Assembly: GCF_018449725.1 (NCBI RefSeq)
Contig: NZ_JAAVVC010000012.1
Coordinates: 1-64,000, forward strand
DNA: 64,000 bases
Reading direction: 5' to 3'
Source of the DNA: Pseudomonas sp. dw_612
GTDB lineage: Bacteria > Pseudomonadota > Gammaproteobacteria > Pseudomonadales > Pseudomonadaceae
The translations under genes were made by a program, and so were the position numbers. The notes under the pieces are model-generated. The model ran no database searches and was not told the DNA's origin. It was given only the letters and a program-made list of their open reading frames with translations. Positions within the stretch are counted from its first letter, which is position 1. Each line of letters begins with the position of its first letter. Of this stretch, positions 18,644 to 27,320 are shown in pieces.

Positions 18644-19534
18644 TCAGCCGATCGCCTGCAAGTGCACCGCAAAACGTTCGGCCAACCAACGCGCCGCCGG
18701 CCCGAGCGGTTCGTCGCGACGCCAGACCAACTCCACCACCAGCGCCGGCGGGGTCCATTCGCTGACCAGTTCGACCATCTGCCGTTGATACCCGGAGTAC
18801 TGCACAACGTTGCGCGGCAACCAGGCCCAGCCGAGGCCACGCATCAGCAATTCGGCGATGACATAGAAGCTGTCCGCGCGCCAGACCTGCGGACTGGCCG
18901 GCTCGCTACCGGGATAGACGCTGGATTGCGCGGCCATCAGCAATTGCCGATGTTGGGCCAGTTGCTGGCAGTTGACCTCATCCAGCACCGCCAGCGGATG
19001 ACCGACGCCACACACCGTGACCATTTCAATACTGCCCAGCACCCGGCGCTCCAGCGCTTCAGGAATCTGGTCGTGGTAGAACAGCAAACCGAGGTCGGCA
19101 CGCCGCTCCAACAGTTTTCGCGCTACATCGCCCTGGGTGCCGTTGGACAATTGCACTTCCAGGCTGGGGAACTGCACCGCGAGCGCGCTGAGGCTATCGA
19201 CGATCGGCTGAAACGGCATCGCTTCATCCTGGGCCAGGCGGATACGCGCTTCTTGCCCACGCATCATCGCCAGCGCCCGGCCGTTCAGGCGTTCGCACTG
19301 ACGAAGCACCTCCCGCGCCTCTTCGAGCAGGGCACCGCCGGCCTCGGTCAGCTTCGGTTGGCGGCCACTGCTGCGGTCGAACAGGCTCACGCCCAAGTCC
19401 TCCTCCAGCAACGCAATCGAACTGCTGACCGCCGACTGCGCCTTGCGCTGATCCCGCGCCACCGCCGAAAACGACCGTTGCTCCGCTACGCTGACAAACA
19501 AGCGCAGCTGTTCCAGATTCCATTGCGTATTCAT
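18644..19534 (-). CDS. LysR-family transcriptional regulator
   Basis: A 296-residue protein with an N-terminal winged helix-turn-helix (LRLFVSVAEQRSFSAVARDQ...AQSAVSSSIALLEEDLGVSLFDR, residues 10-55) and a periplasmic-binding-type effector domain from about 90. It is divergent from the SMR drug-efflux gene, and a dyad GGTAATGACTTTACC lies between them, so it probably controls that gene and itself. It ends 22 bp before the waaA start. The same LysR/SMR/waaA order exists in P. aeruginosa (PA4988-PA4990) as I recall. Ligand unknown. Confidence 0.88.
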   Translation of the reverse strand: MNTQWNLEQLRLFVSVAEQRSFSAVARDQRKAQSAVSSSIALLEEDLGVSLFDRSSGRQPKLTEAGGALLEEAREVLRQCERLNGRALAMMRGQEARIRLAQDEAMPFQPIVDSLSALAVQFPSLEVQLSNGTQGDVARKLLERRADLGLLFYHDQIPEALERRVLGSIEMVTVCGVGHPLAVLDEVNCQQLAQHRQLLMAAQSSVYPGSEPASPQVWRADSFYVIAELLMRGLGWAWLPRNVVQYSGYQRQMVELVSEWTPPALVVELVWRRDEPLGPAARWLAERFAVHLQAIG

Positions 19535-19560
19535 GGCTCAACCCATCTTCAATACAGATA

Positions 19561-19575
19561 GGTAATGACTTTACC
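19561..19575. promoter_or_regulatory. Dyad in the LysR/SMR divergent region
   Basis: GGTAA-TGACT-TTACC is an imperfectly spaced palindrome 27 bases upstream of the LysR start and 62 before the SMR start. It is a reasonable LysR-type operator candidate, though the T-N11-A form is only loosely met. Confidence 0.35.
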
Positions 19576-19637
19576 GCATCTGAAGAGTCTCTAGAATGCC
19601 GAGCTCAGAGAGCAACACTTCATACGAGGATTACACC

Positions 19638-19970
19638 ATGACCGCTTACTACTACCTGGCCATCGCCATCTGCGCCGAAGTGATTGCCACTGTTTCGATG
19701 AAAGCGGTCAAAGGCTTCAGCACGCCCCTGCCGCTGATCCTGGTCATTGTTGGCTACGGCATCGCCTTCTGGATGCTGACCCTTGTCGTGCGCAGCGTGC
19801 CGGTGGGTGTGGCGTACGCGGTGTGGGCCGGGATGGGAATTGTGATGGTCAGTGTGGCGGCGCTGTTTATTTATGGACAGAAGCTGGATGTGCCGGCGAT
19901 GTTGGGGATGGCGCTCATCGTGCTCGGTGTTGTGGTGATTCAACTCTTCTCCAAAACCGCCGGCCATTAA
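19638..19970 (+). CDS. EmrE-like small multidrug resistance (SMR) efflux protein
   Basis: A 110-residue inner-membrane protein with four helices. The family's proton/drug-binding glutamate is Glu14 (AICAEVIATVSMKA), and YAVWAGMGIVMVS and the fourth-helix GMALIVLGVVVIQL match EmrE closely. SMR proteins work as antiparallel dimers exchanging protons for quaternary cations. I start at 19638 because MTAYYYLAI aligns with the EmrE N-terminus and GAGG sits eight bases upstream; the frame extends 14 codons further. Divergent from the LysR gene, its likely regulator. Confidence 0.9.
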   Translation: MTAYYYLAIAICAEVIATVSMKAVKGFSTPLPLILVIVGYGIAFWMLTLVVRSVPVGVAYAVWAGMGIVMVSVAALFIYGQKLDVPAMLGMALIVLGVVVIQLFSKTAGH

Positions 19971-19989
19971 GATCCGAAGTGCAATCCAT

Positions 19990-20079
19990 TGTGGGAGCGG
20001 GCTTGCTCGCGAAAGCGGTGTGTCAGATAACTTCAATGTCGACTGATACACCGCTTTCGCGAGCAAGCCCGCTCCCACA
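19990..20079. repeat. REPIN after the SMR gene
   Basis: TGTGGGAGCGGGCTTGCTCGCGAAAGCGG is answered by CCGCTTTCGCGAGCAAGCCCGCTCCCACA, with a spacer holding TTCAATGTCGACTGA. The spacer class (CAATGTCGA) recurs in the REPIN at 57226. Confidence 0.85.
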
Positions 20080-20171
20080 GGGGTTTTGCATCCACCCGAT
20101 TGATCACCGACAAATCCCCTCTTCTTCGAGTCTGTATACTGCGCCCTCGTCTTGAACACTGAGGTCGCTGC

Positions 20172-21347
20172 ATGCCATCCGTTATTTCCACCGACGTTCT
20201 GATTGTCGGCGCTGGTGTCGCCGGCCTCTGGCTCAATGCGCGCTTGCGTCGCCAGGGTTTTTCGACCGTGCTGGTGGAAAGTGCCAGCCTCGGCGGCGGG
20301 CAGAGCGTGAAGTCCCAGGGCATCATCCACGGCGGCGCCAAGTACGCGTTGCACGGCGCCCTGACCGGCGCCTCGGAAGCCATCGCCGACATGCCGCGCC
20401 GCTGGCGTGAAGCGCTGGCCGGTGACGGTGAGCTGGACCTGAGCGGCGTGCGCCTGTTGTCCGAAGCCCATTACCTCTGGTCCCCGGGCACGATCGCCGG
20501 CAACCTCACCAGTTTCTTCGCCAGCAAAGCCGTGCGCGGGCGGGTCGATCAGGTCAAGGGCGATCAACTGCCGCCAGCGCTGCAAGACAAGCGTTTCAAG
20601 GGCAAGGTGTATCGCTTGGCGGAACTGGTGATCGACGTGCCAAGCCTGATCCAGCGTCTGGCCGATCTGGCCGGTGACGGCTTGCTCGCCGGGCAAACCA
20701 TCGAACCGTTGCTGGAAGGTGGCATTCTGGTGGGCCTGACCGTCGACGGTCGTGAGATTCGCGCCCAGCGCATCGTCCTCAGCGCCGGTGCCGGTACGGC
20801 CGCGCTGCTCGAAGCACTGGGGCTGAGCCAGCCCGCCATGCAGCGCCGGCCGTTGCACATGATCATCGCCAAAGGCCCGAGCCTCAAACCGCTGTACGCC
20901 CACTGCCTGGGTGGCGGCACCAAACCGCGCATCACCGTGACCACTCACCCGGCCGCCGATGGCCAATGGGTCTGGTACCTGGGCGGCGATATTGCCGAAG
21001 CCGAAGGCGTGGCCCGCGAACCCGCCGAGCAAATCGCCACGGCGCAAAAAGAACTCGGTCAGTTGCTGCCCTGGATTGACCTGAGCACCGTGCAATGGGC
21101 GACCTTGCGCGTGGACCGCGCCGAGCCATTGCAAACAGGCCTGACCCGCCCGGACAACGCGTTCCTGGCCGAGCAGGGGCGGTTGCTTGTCGGCTGGCCG
21201 ACCAAACTGGCGCTGGCGCCGGACTTCGCTGATCGCGTCATCGCCAGCCTGACCCGCGACGGCATTCAACCCGGCCCGGCGGCGCCTCTGCCCGATCTGC
21301 CAAAACCACCGATGGGCATTCCAGCCTGGGAGCAACTGCTGCCATGA
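20172..21347 (+). CDS. FAD-dependent oxidoreductase (DAO type)
   Basis: A 391-residue flavoprotein. The N-terminal dinucleotide fold reads VLIVGAGVAGLWLNARLRRQGFSTVLVES (about 9-37), with GxGxxG and the acidic strand end. QSVKSQGIIHGGAKYAL follows as in DAO-type oxidases that act on amines or hydroxy acids. No substrate can be assigned. GAGG lies seven bases before the ATG. The stop codon overlaps the next start (ATGA), making a coupled pair with the aldo-keto reductase, as in PA4991-PA4992. Confidence 0.8.
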   Translation: MPSVISTDVLIVGAGVAGLWLNARLRRQGFSTVLVESASLGGGQSVKSQGIIHGGAKYALHGALTGASEAIADMPRRWREALAGDGELDLSGVRLLSEAHYLWSPGTIAGNLTSFFASKAVRGRVDQVKGDQLPPALQDKRFKGKVYRLAELVIDVPSLIQRLADLAGDGLLAGQTIEPLLEGGILVGLTVDGREIRAQRIVLSAGAGTAALLEALGLSQPAMQRRPLHMIIAKGPSLKPLYAHCLGGGTKPRITVTTHPAADGQWVWYLGGDIAEAEGVAREPAEQIATAQKELGQLLPWIDLSTVQWATLRVDRAEPLQTGLTRPDNAFLAEQGRLLVGWPTKLALAPDFADRVIASLTRDGIQPGPAAPLPDLPKPPMGIPAWEQLLP

Positions 21348-22156
21348 GCGTAAAGACCCTGCACGACCTGCATCGCCCACTGGGCAGCACCGGCCTGCTG
21401 GTTTCGCCCCTGGGCCTGGGCACGGTAAAACTGGGCCGCGACCAGGGCGTGAAATACCCCAACGGCTTCCAGATCCCCGGCGATGACGAAGCGCGGAGGC
21501 TGCTCAAACTCGCCCGCGATATGGGCATCAACCTGATCGACACCGCCCCGGCCTACGGCCGCAGCGAAGAGCGCCTCGGCCCGTTGCTGCGCGGTCAGCG
21601 TCAAGAGTGGGTGATCGTCAGCAAGGCCGGCGAAGAATTTGCCGACGGCCAGTCGAGCCACGATTTCAGCGCCGCTCACACCCGGCTCTCGGTGGAACGC
21701 AGCCTGCAACGTCTGGAAACGGATTTTATCGACCTGGTGCTGGTGCACTCCGACGGCAACGACCTTGCGATCCTCAACGACTGCGAAGTCTACGCAACCC
21801 TCGCCGAGCTCAAGGCCGAAGGCAAGATTCGCGGTTTCGGCTTTTCCGGCAAAACCGTTGAAGGTGGCTTGAAGGCTCTGGAACAAGGTGATTGCGCCAT
21901 GGTCACCTACAATCTCAACGAACAGAACGAGAAAGCCGTCATTGACTATGCTGCTTCCCACGGCAAAGCGATCCTGGTGAAAAAAGCCCTCGCCAGCGGT
22001 CACGTCTGCCTCAGCCCCGGCGTGGACCCGGTGCGCGCCAGCTTCGAGTTGTTGTTTGAACATCCGGGCGTTGCCAGTGCTATTGTCGGGACCATCAATC
22101 CGCTGCACCTCGCCCACAACGTCGCGACCGTTGCCCAGGTCCTACGTAGAAACTGA
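21344..22156 (+). CDS. Aldo/keto reductase
   Basis: A 270-residue NAD(P)H-dependent (alpha/beta)8-barrel oxidoreductase. The AKR catalytic Asp/Tyr region appears as INLIDTAPAYGRSEERLG (about 61-78), the lysine in WVIVSKAGEE, and the His region as LVLVHSDGND. Towards the end, FEHPGVASAIVGTINPLHLAHNV is the usual cofactor-side segment. It overlaps the FAD oxidoreductase by four bases, and the Nudix-like gene follows after 32 bp, so the three are probably cotranscribed. The physiological substrate is unknown. Confidence 0.85.
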   Translation: MSVKTLHDLHRPLGSTGLLVSPLGLGTVKLGRDQGVKYPNGFQIPGDDEARRLLKLARDMGINLIDTAPAYGRSEERLGPLLRGQRQEWVIVSKAGEEFADGQSSHDFSAAHTRLSVERSLQRLETDFIDLVLVHSDGNDLAILNDCEVYATLAELKAEGKIRGFGFSGKTVEGGLKALEQGDCAMVTYNLNEQNEKAVIDYAASHGKAILVKKALASGHVCLSPGVDPVRASFELLFEHPGVASAIVGTINPLHLAHNVATVAQVLRRN

Positions 22157-22188
22157 TGCCGCCCACGCGGCCTTAAGCAGGAGCCGAC

Positions 22189-23145
22189 ATGCCGCGTACG
22201 CTCATTAGAAAGAACCCGAGCAACTTCAAGACCCTGCCGTTATTCGTCGAAGCGACGCCCGAAGGCCTGAGCTATCAAAGCGTCGGGATGCCGCTCAATT
22301 TCTCTCAGACTTTGCAACGTCGTCGCCCGGTGGCCGTGGCCGATACCGAGCGCTTTGCTCTGGAACTGGCCAATCTCGGTGTGTCGGTGCGCCTGACCCT
22401 GCATTGGCAAAATCGCGATTACTGGGTGTTGGTGCGTCAGCGTCGGCAGGACCGTGGCGACGTGGTGCTCAAGCTGATTTCCGGCTACGTGCCGGCCCAT
22501 GAGTTGAACCTGCCGCTGCACACGGCGATCCAGGAGATTGCCGAAGAGTGCCTGCTGGAAACCCCGGAAGGCTGGCTCAGCGGGCGTTTCAACGACACCT
22601 GGCTGCCAGCGCCCTACTCGTCCGCCCTGCATTATCGCGAAGCCCTGCCGTTTCGCCTGACCCCGTTATCCGGCGCGGCGCGACCGGTGCGTTGCGCCAG
22701 CATGCAATTGATCGAGCGGCCGCGGGCCTACGTGCACTTGCCAACCGCGTCCTTGCAATTGATCTACGATCTGCGCCTGGACGTGCCCAAGGAAGCCAAG
22801 TCACTGAGCCTGTTCCATGTCGACGAGCGTCTGGAGGGCGATCAACTGGTGGCACGACTGGATCGCAAGCGTCCGGACTTGTACTTGATGCCGCTCAAGG
22901 ATGGCGTGCCACTTCCCGAGCTGTACACCCTCAAGCGCGACCAGCTATTGCCGGCCAGCACTCGCGGGCTGTATCTGGCGGAAAGCTTTGCCACCCAGGA
23001 AGGCTGGGTGGTTCGTGAAGAACGGATTCGCTGGAAGGACTGGGTCGTACAACAAGGCCTGGCGGTGCCGAAAGACAAGCGACAAGGGTTGGTCAAACTC
23101 GGCGCCAAAGCCTTGCAACTGGTGCGTCTGGTTCGCAGACGCTAG
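22189..23145 (+). CDS. Conserved protein with a degenerate Nudix-like motif
   Basis: A 318-residue protein of unknown function. Residues about 103-122 (PLHTAIQEIAEECLLETPEG) resemble the REUxEExGU core of a Nudix box, but the leading Gly-x5-Glu is not obvious, so hydrolase activity is doubtful. The rest is beta-rich with many basic residues and a strongly basic C-terminus (LQLVRLVRRR). No signal peptide or membrane helix. It has AGGAG five bases before the ATG and follows the aldo-keto reductase closely. From memory, orthologues carry unhelpful names such as 'metal ABC transporter ATPase', but no ATPase motif is visible here. Confidence 0.6.
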   Translation: MPRTLIRKNPSNFKTLPLFVEATPEGLSYQSVGMPLNFSQTLQRRRPVAVADTERFALELANLGVSVRLTLHWQNRDYWVLVRQRRQDRGDVVLKLISGYVPAHELNLPLHTAIQEIAEECLLETPEGWLSGRFNDTWLPAPYSSALHYREALPFRLTPLSGAARPVRCASMQLIERPRAYVHLPTASLQLIYDLRLDVPKEAKSLSLFHVDERLEGDQLVARLDRKRPDLYLMPLKDGVPLPELYTLKRDQLLPASTRGLYLAESFATQEGWVVREERIRWKDWVVQQGLAVPKDKRQGLVKLGAKALQLVRLVRRR

Positions 23146-23152
23146 AGGACGT

Positions 23153-23959
23153 TCAGTTCGACCGGCGCTTGTCCATCATCGTGCGTAACCGCGCGAACAG
23201 GTGGAAGTAGCGATTCTCTCGCTTGCCCATCCCTCGCTTGGGCGAGAACGACTCGTCCGCGAACGCGCCGGTGATGCGCACACGCGAAGCCGTGGTGTCG
23301 AGGGTGCAGACTTTGGCCCCGGCCTGCTGCAGCACGTATTTGAGCAGCCGCTCGGAGTGCAGCTTTCTTCCCGTCGCCTTGCAAAAATCGAAGATGCGCT
23401 CAATCCGCTTGCCATAGGCCTTGTAGGTATCACGCCCACAAATGGCAAAACGATCGTTCAAGCCGCCCCACCACTGCCAATCCGGAACGTAGACATTCAA
23501 CCGCCGGGCCTCGGCGTGATTGAACACATACCCCGGAAGCGGTGAGTGATAGAAATTGTCAGGACGCACGAAGACGACGAAATCAGGATTGAACGACTCC
23601 ATCATGGTCGTGACGGTGTGCAGTGAATTGAGCTGATAGATCAGGTTGCGCAGGGACGCGTGTTCATCCGCCCAGGTATCACCGAGCGCTTTCACCCGTT
23701 CGAAGTCCCAGCGTTCCAGCACACCGTCCGTTGAGTCGAGGACACCGGTCATCGACTGGAAAACTTCGTAGTTGTCCGCGCTCAACTCGCCCTTTTCACC
23801 TGAACGCTGGTTCTGGATCTCTTCGATTTTATAGAGGTGGTAAAAGCACTTTACGTTGCTGTCCGCCGGGAGCTGCGCAAGCACGTTTTCTTGAATGGAC
23901 GGAAAGCAGATTTCCGAGTTTCTTGGAATACCAAAAAACGCCACCGCGATATTTAACAC
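23153..23959 (-). CDS. Putative glycosyltransferase-like protein, unknown substrate
   Basis: A 268-residue soluble protein starting MLNIAVAFFGIPRNSE, a Rossmann-like first strand. SFNPDFVVFVRPDNFYHSPL (about 124-143) has the spacing of an acidic donor-site loop, and YVPDWQWWGGLNDRFAICGRDTYKAYG is a recurrent stretch in capsule and LPS glycosyltransferase-like proteins. The start is a GTG at 23959 with GGGAG seven bases before it. It is the last gene of a three-gene minus-strand group (23153-25713) upstream of which lies hldE. Assignment is by pattern only and no donor can be named. Confidence 0.5.
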   Translation of the reverse strand: MLNIAVAFFGIPRNSEICFPSIQENVLAQLPADSNVKCFYHLYKIEEIQNQRSGEKGELSADNYEVFQSMTGVLDSTDGVLERWDFERVKALGDTWADEHASLRNLIYQLNSLHTVTTMMESFNPDFVVFVRPDNFYHSPLPGYVFNHAEARRLNVYVPDWQWWGGLNDRFAICGRDTYKAYGKRIERIFDFCKATGRKLHSERLLKYVLQQAGAKVCTLDTTASRVRITGAFADESFSPKRGMGKRENRYFHLFARLRTMMDKRRSN

Positions 23960-24030
23960 TCAACTGCTCCCTGGAAAAATAATCGACCTCTTCACGGCGC
24001 CTTGCTGGCAACCACGTCGCACCTGCCCCT

Positions 24031-24738
24031 TCACTTGCGACGAAACATGAATTGCCACCAGCGCCGACGCTGCAAGGGTACGACGATGACATCTGACTTG
24101 AGCAACCAGTCGCGCTCGTAGTCCCAGGCATGCCCGCCCCAGAACTTCCCCGCCTCGTTGGAAAAACCCAACGTCATTAGCTGGTAGGTATAACCGACAT
24201 GGCTGCGCAGCCAGTCAAATAGCACCAGTGCATTGAAGCCCGTGGAAGGTCCGACGTAGCGCTTGCCCCCCGGCCGGTCGACCGGGTAATTCCACAGCGG
24301 CGGCAGCGGGATACGCTCCCAGAACAGCGCCACTTGCGCCAAGGCACACATTGCCGCCGTGCTGCCGACCAGCATCGTGAAACAACGCGCGTCAGGGTTT
24401 TTGAACAGTTGCTGCACCTGCGGCCCATAGGGAAGGCCGAAAAAATAAGCGTCCGGCGCATTGAACCCATGCACGAACACATTGACGCTCTGCGGGCAAA
24501 GCAGTTCTGATTTTGCACAGGTATTGAAACTGACAACCACGTCATCGGCGCCGATATTCAGCGCCTGGAAATCGGTCGCGGTGATCGCCGGGTTGTTGGC
24601 CACAAGCACCACCCGGGCGGCATTACGCAAGCACGCTTTCAGCTCGGGCGGTAATCCGTCGATGACGGATTGATGGCCGCCGGGCATCGCATCCAGCGCC
24701 ATTTTCTCGCTGGCATGTGGCAGTTGAGAATCGGTCAT
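24031..24738 (-). CDS. Putative GT29/sialyltransferase-fold-like protein
   Basis: A 235-residue protein. VVLVANNPAITATDFQALNIGADDVVVSFNTC (about 43-74) resembles the first sialyl motif (a small-residue loop, then D-x-V-V-x-F-N), and YVGPSTGFNALVLFDWL (about 164-180) resembles the second, followed by LMTLGFSNEAG. This pattern is seen in bacterial GT29-like proteins. No membrane anchor is visible, and the C-terminus is strongly basic (RRRWWQFMFRRK), suggesting membrane-surface binding. The start ATG directly follows the stop of the next gene upstream. An envelope-sugar role is inferred from place. Confidence 0.45.
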   Translation of the reverse strand: MTDSQLPHASEKMALDAMPGGHQSVIDGLPPELKACLRNAARVVLVANNPAITATDFQALNIGADDVVVSFNTCAKSELLCPQSVNVFVHGFNAPDAYFFGLPYGPQVQQLFKNPDARCFTMLVGSTAAMCALAQVALFWERIPLPPLWNYPVDRPGGKRYVGPSTGFNALVLFDWLRSHVGYTYQLMTLGFSNEAGKFWGGHAWDYERDWLLKSDVIVVPLQRRRWWQFMFRRK

Positions 24739-25713
24739 TTACCCTGAAACCTTCATCCCGTGGCGTAGCTTGACCCACAGGCGAGTGAACGCTGAAGGCG
24801 GTTTCCAGGGACGCATTTCACGCTCGATTTCAGCGGCAAGGGCACGCCCCACACGCGCGAAGGAATACTGACTCTCGGCAAACGCCTGCCCGTTACGGGC
24901 GATACGAGACGCTAACTCGGGGTCACTCTCAAGCAGTTTGAGTTTTTCCACCGCTTCGTCTTCGGAGCGATAGAACACGGTGTTGTGCATATCCTGAAAA
25001 CCCAACAGCCCGTCTTCCTCACCCTGGCTCCAGGCCAGCAGCACACAACCGCAAGCCATGGCTTCGAAGTTCTTGATCATGAATTCGCCCATGCCGATAT
25101 CGGCACTGACAAAAACCCTGATGCGATTGAGCGTTTCCAGATACTCGGCACCGGATTTGGTCCGGGTCACCAGCATGCCGGTACGCCGAGACAGGGATTC
25201 AAGAACCGCTTTGCGCTGCGCGTACTCGGTACTTTTCAGGCTGCCCAGAAAACCGATCGGAATGTCGCGAGGACCGTCGAGATTGCGCAGCATCTGTTCG
25301 TCATATCCCTTGGAGACGAACACCGCATCGATGTTTTCAGCCTGCATCCGACGCGCGACAACAGCACCCGACACCAGCACTCGAGCACTGGGGAGACGAC
25401 TGTACAGGCGCGAATAGACATGCTGGTACTTACTGCCAGGCATGTAGTTTTGATAGGCGTCATGCTCAAGAAAGATCAGCCCGGAAATACACTTCAGCAC
25501 ACTGAGTTGTGGGGAGAGGCGCTTGACCCTCGAGAAAATCACAACCCGGTCAAAGTTCTGATAATTGACCGAAGCGAGGAAGGGACCGAGATTCATCTGT
25601 TGCAGTTTGCTTAGGCGATAGATCACGCAATCAGTGCAGTTCTGCTGCACGATTTCATACAGGCGATCCAATATGACGCGCTGCTCATCCATCACCAGGA
25701 GCATGACTTTCAT
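24739..25713 (-). CDS. GT4/GT1-type glycosyltransferase (possibly Ssg-like)
   Basis: A 324-residue glycosyltransferase of the GT-B fold. The C-terminal half shows FMIKNFEAMACGCVLLAWSQGEEDGL (about 207-232), the nucleotide-sugar EX7E region, and then ARNGQAFAESQYSFARVGRALAAEIE, the usual tail. The N-terminal half is poorly conserved. PA5001 (Ssg), a surface-sugar glycosyltransferase, lies in the comparable P. aeruginosa region and could be the orthologue; that is inference. It heads a three-gene group; 121 bp without a visible gene separates it from the hldE stop. Confidence 0.7.
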   Translation of the reverse strand: MKVMLLVMDEQRVILDRLYEIVQQNCTDCVIYRLSKLQQMNLGPFLASVNYQNFDRVVIFSRVKRLSPQLSVLKCISGLIFLEHDAYQNYMPGSKYQHVYSRLYSRLPSARVLVSGAVVARRMQAENIDAVFVSKGYDEQMLRNLDGPRDIPIGFLGSLKSTEYAQRKAVLESLSRRTGMLVTRTKSGAEYLETLNRIRVFVSADIGMGEFMIKNFEAMACGCVLLAWSQGEEDGLLGFQDMHNTVFYRSEDEAVEKLKLLESDPELASRIARNGQAFAESQYSFARVGRALAAEIEREMRPWKPPSAFTRLWVKLRHGMKVSG

Positions 25714-25834
25714 AAATTAATGTACCAAGAGAAAAACAGGTAAGCGCACGGGGCATGTACCGGCCAGCAGGCACGGACGCTGGCGTACAGCCAGGCCCGT
25801 TCCTGTGTCATGCATGAAGGAAGTGTTCATCCCG

Positions 25835-27256
25835 TCAACGGCTGCGGATTTTCTCGACAATCGCCGTCGTCGAGCTGTTTTCCACCAACCCCAGCACTTT
25901 CACCGTCCCACCGTAAGCGGTCACGATGTCAGCGCCAACGACCTGATTGATCCCGTAGTCCCCCCCCTTGACCAGAACGTCCGGCTTGACTTCACGCAAC
26001 AGGTTTTCCGGGGTGCCTTCAGGGAAACTGATCACCCAATCCACCGCCCCCAGACCTGCCAGCACCGCCATGCGACGGTCGACACTGTTGATCGGGCGCC
26101 CCGGCCCTTTCAGACGACTCACCGACGCGTCATCGTTGACTGCAACGATCAAACGATCGCCTTGGGCGCGTGCCTGCTCGAGGTAGGTCACGTGACCAGC
26201 ATGCAGAATGTCGAAGCAGCCATTGGTGAAGACGATCTTCTCTTTATGCGCACGCGCATCGTCGACTGCCAGCAACAACTGCTCAAGACCCAACACACCG
26301 CGCTCGGACCCTTCTTCCCGCTGGATCGCGCGACGCAACTCAGGGGCACTGATGGCCGCCGTACCGAGTTTGCCGACCACGATGCCTGCCGCCAGATTGG
26401 CCAATGCCACCGCGTGCGGCAGTTCTTCGCCGGCAGCAATCGCGGCCGCCAGCGTGGAAATCACCGTGTCGCCGGCACCGGTTACGTCAAATACTTCACG
26501 GGCCCGGGCAGGCAGGTGCAGCGCCGGATGATCCGGGCGCAGCAGGGTCATGCCGTGCTCGCCACGGGTCACCAGCAAGGCGCCGAGGTCCAGGTCGTGC
26601 ATCAACTGTGCACCCTTGCTCACCAACTCGTGCTCATCGGCGCAGCCGCCGACGATCGTCTCGAATTCACTGAGGTTCGGGGTAATCAGACTCGCGCCAC
26701 GGTAGATCGAAAAATCCTTGCCCTTGGGGTCGGCCAGCACCGGAATACCACGGGCACGGGCGGCCTGAATCAGCACCTGGTGGTTTTTCAACGCGCCTTT
26801 GCCGTAATCGGACAGGACCAGTACCTTGACGCCTTCAAGCAATTCTTCGACCTGCCCCGTCAACGCCAGAGCGTCGGTGGCGAACGGTTCTTCGAAATCG
26901 ATACGCAGCAATTGCTGGTGACGGCTCATGACCCGCAGCTTGACGATGGTCGGCTGGTGCGCAATGCGTTGGAACAACGCCCGAACGCCGGCACCCTTGA
27001 GGCTATTGACCAAGCTGTCGGCGGCTTCATCGTCGCCGGTCACGCCGACCAGCGAAGCCGGCGCACCGAGGGCGGCAATGTTCAGCGCAACGTTCGCGGC
27101 ACCGCCCGGGCGGTCCTCGATTTGCTCGACCTTGACGACCGGAACAGGTGCCTCAGGAGAAATCCGAGAGGTACCACCATGCCAGTAACGGTCGAGCATG
27201 ACATCGCCGACCACCAAGACAGGGGCTTGATCGAATCGCGGCATGGACAACTTCAT
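25835..27256 (-). CDS. hldE: Bifunctional heptose 7-phosphate kinase / heptose 1-phosphate adenylyltransferase
   Basis: A 473-residue two-domain enzyme making ADP-heptose for the LPS inner core. Residues 1-320 are a PfkB-type kinase (VVGDVMLDRYWHG, RPGGAANVALN, and DVTGAGDTVIS with the catalytic Asp). Residues about 340-473 are the nucleotidyltransferase with FTNGCFDILHAGHVTYLEQAR. Start at 27256 (MKLSMPRFDQAPVLVVGD) gives the family length; the longer frame has 33 extra codons reaching the dnpA end. It supplies the sugar donor for WaaC and WaaF at 42111-44208. Confidence 0.96.
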   Translation of the reverse strand: MKLSMPRFDQAPVLVVGDVMLDRYWHGGTSRISPEAPVPVVKVEQIEDRPGGAANVALNIAALGAPASLVGVTGDDEAADSLVNSLKGAGVRALFQRIAHQPTIVKLRVMSRHQQLLRIDFEEPFATDALALTGQVEELLEGVKVLVLSDYGKGALKNHQVLIQAARARGIPVLADPKGKDFSIYRGASLITPNLSEFETIVGGCADEHELVSKGAQLMHDLDLGALLVTRGEHGMTLLRPDHPALHLPARAREVFDVTGAGDTVISTLAAAIAAGEELPHAVALANLAAGIVVGKLGTAAISAPELRRAIQREEGSERGVLGLEQLLLAVDDARAHKEKIVFTNGCFDILHAGHVTYLEQARAQGDRLIVAVNDDASVSRLKGPGRPINSVDRRMAVLAGLGAVDWVISFPEGTPENLLREVKPDVLVKGGDYGINQVVGADIVTAYGGTVKVLGLVENSSTTAIVEKIRSR

Positions 27257-27320
27257 GGAGCAACCCGCATACAAAATTAACAGGGGCGCGATACTAACAC
27301 AGGGAAAAGCGCCGTCCGCC

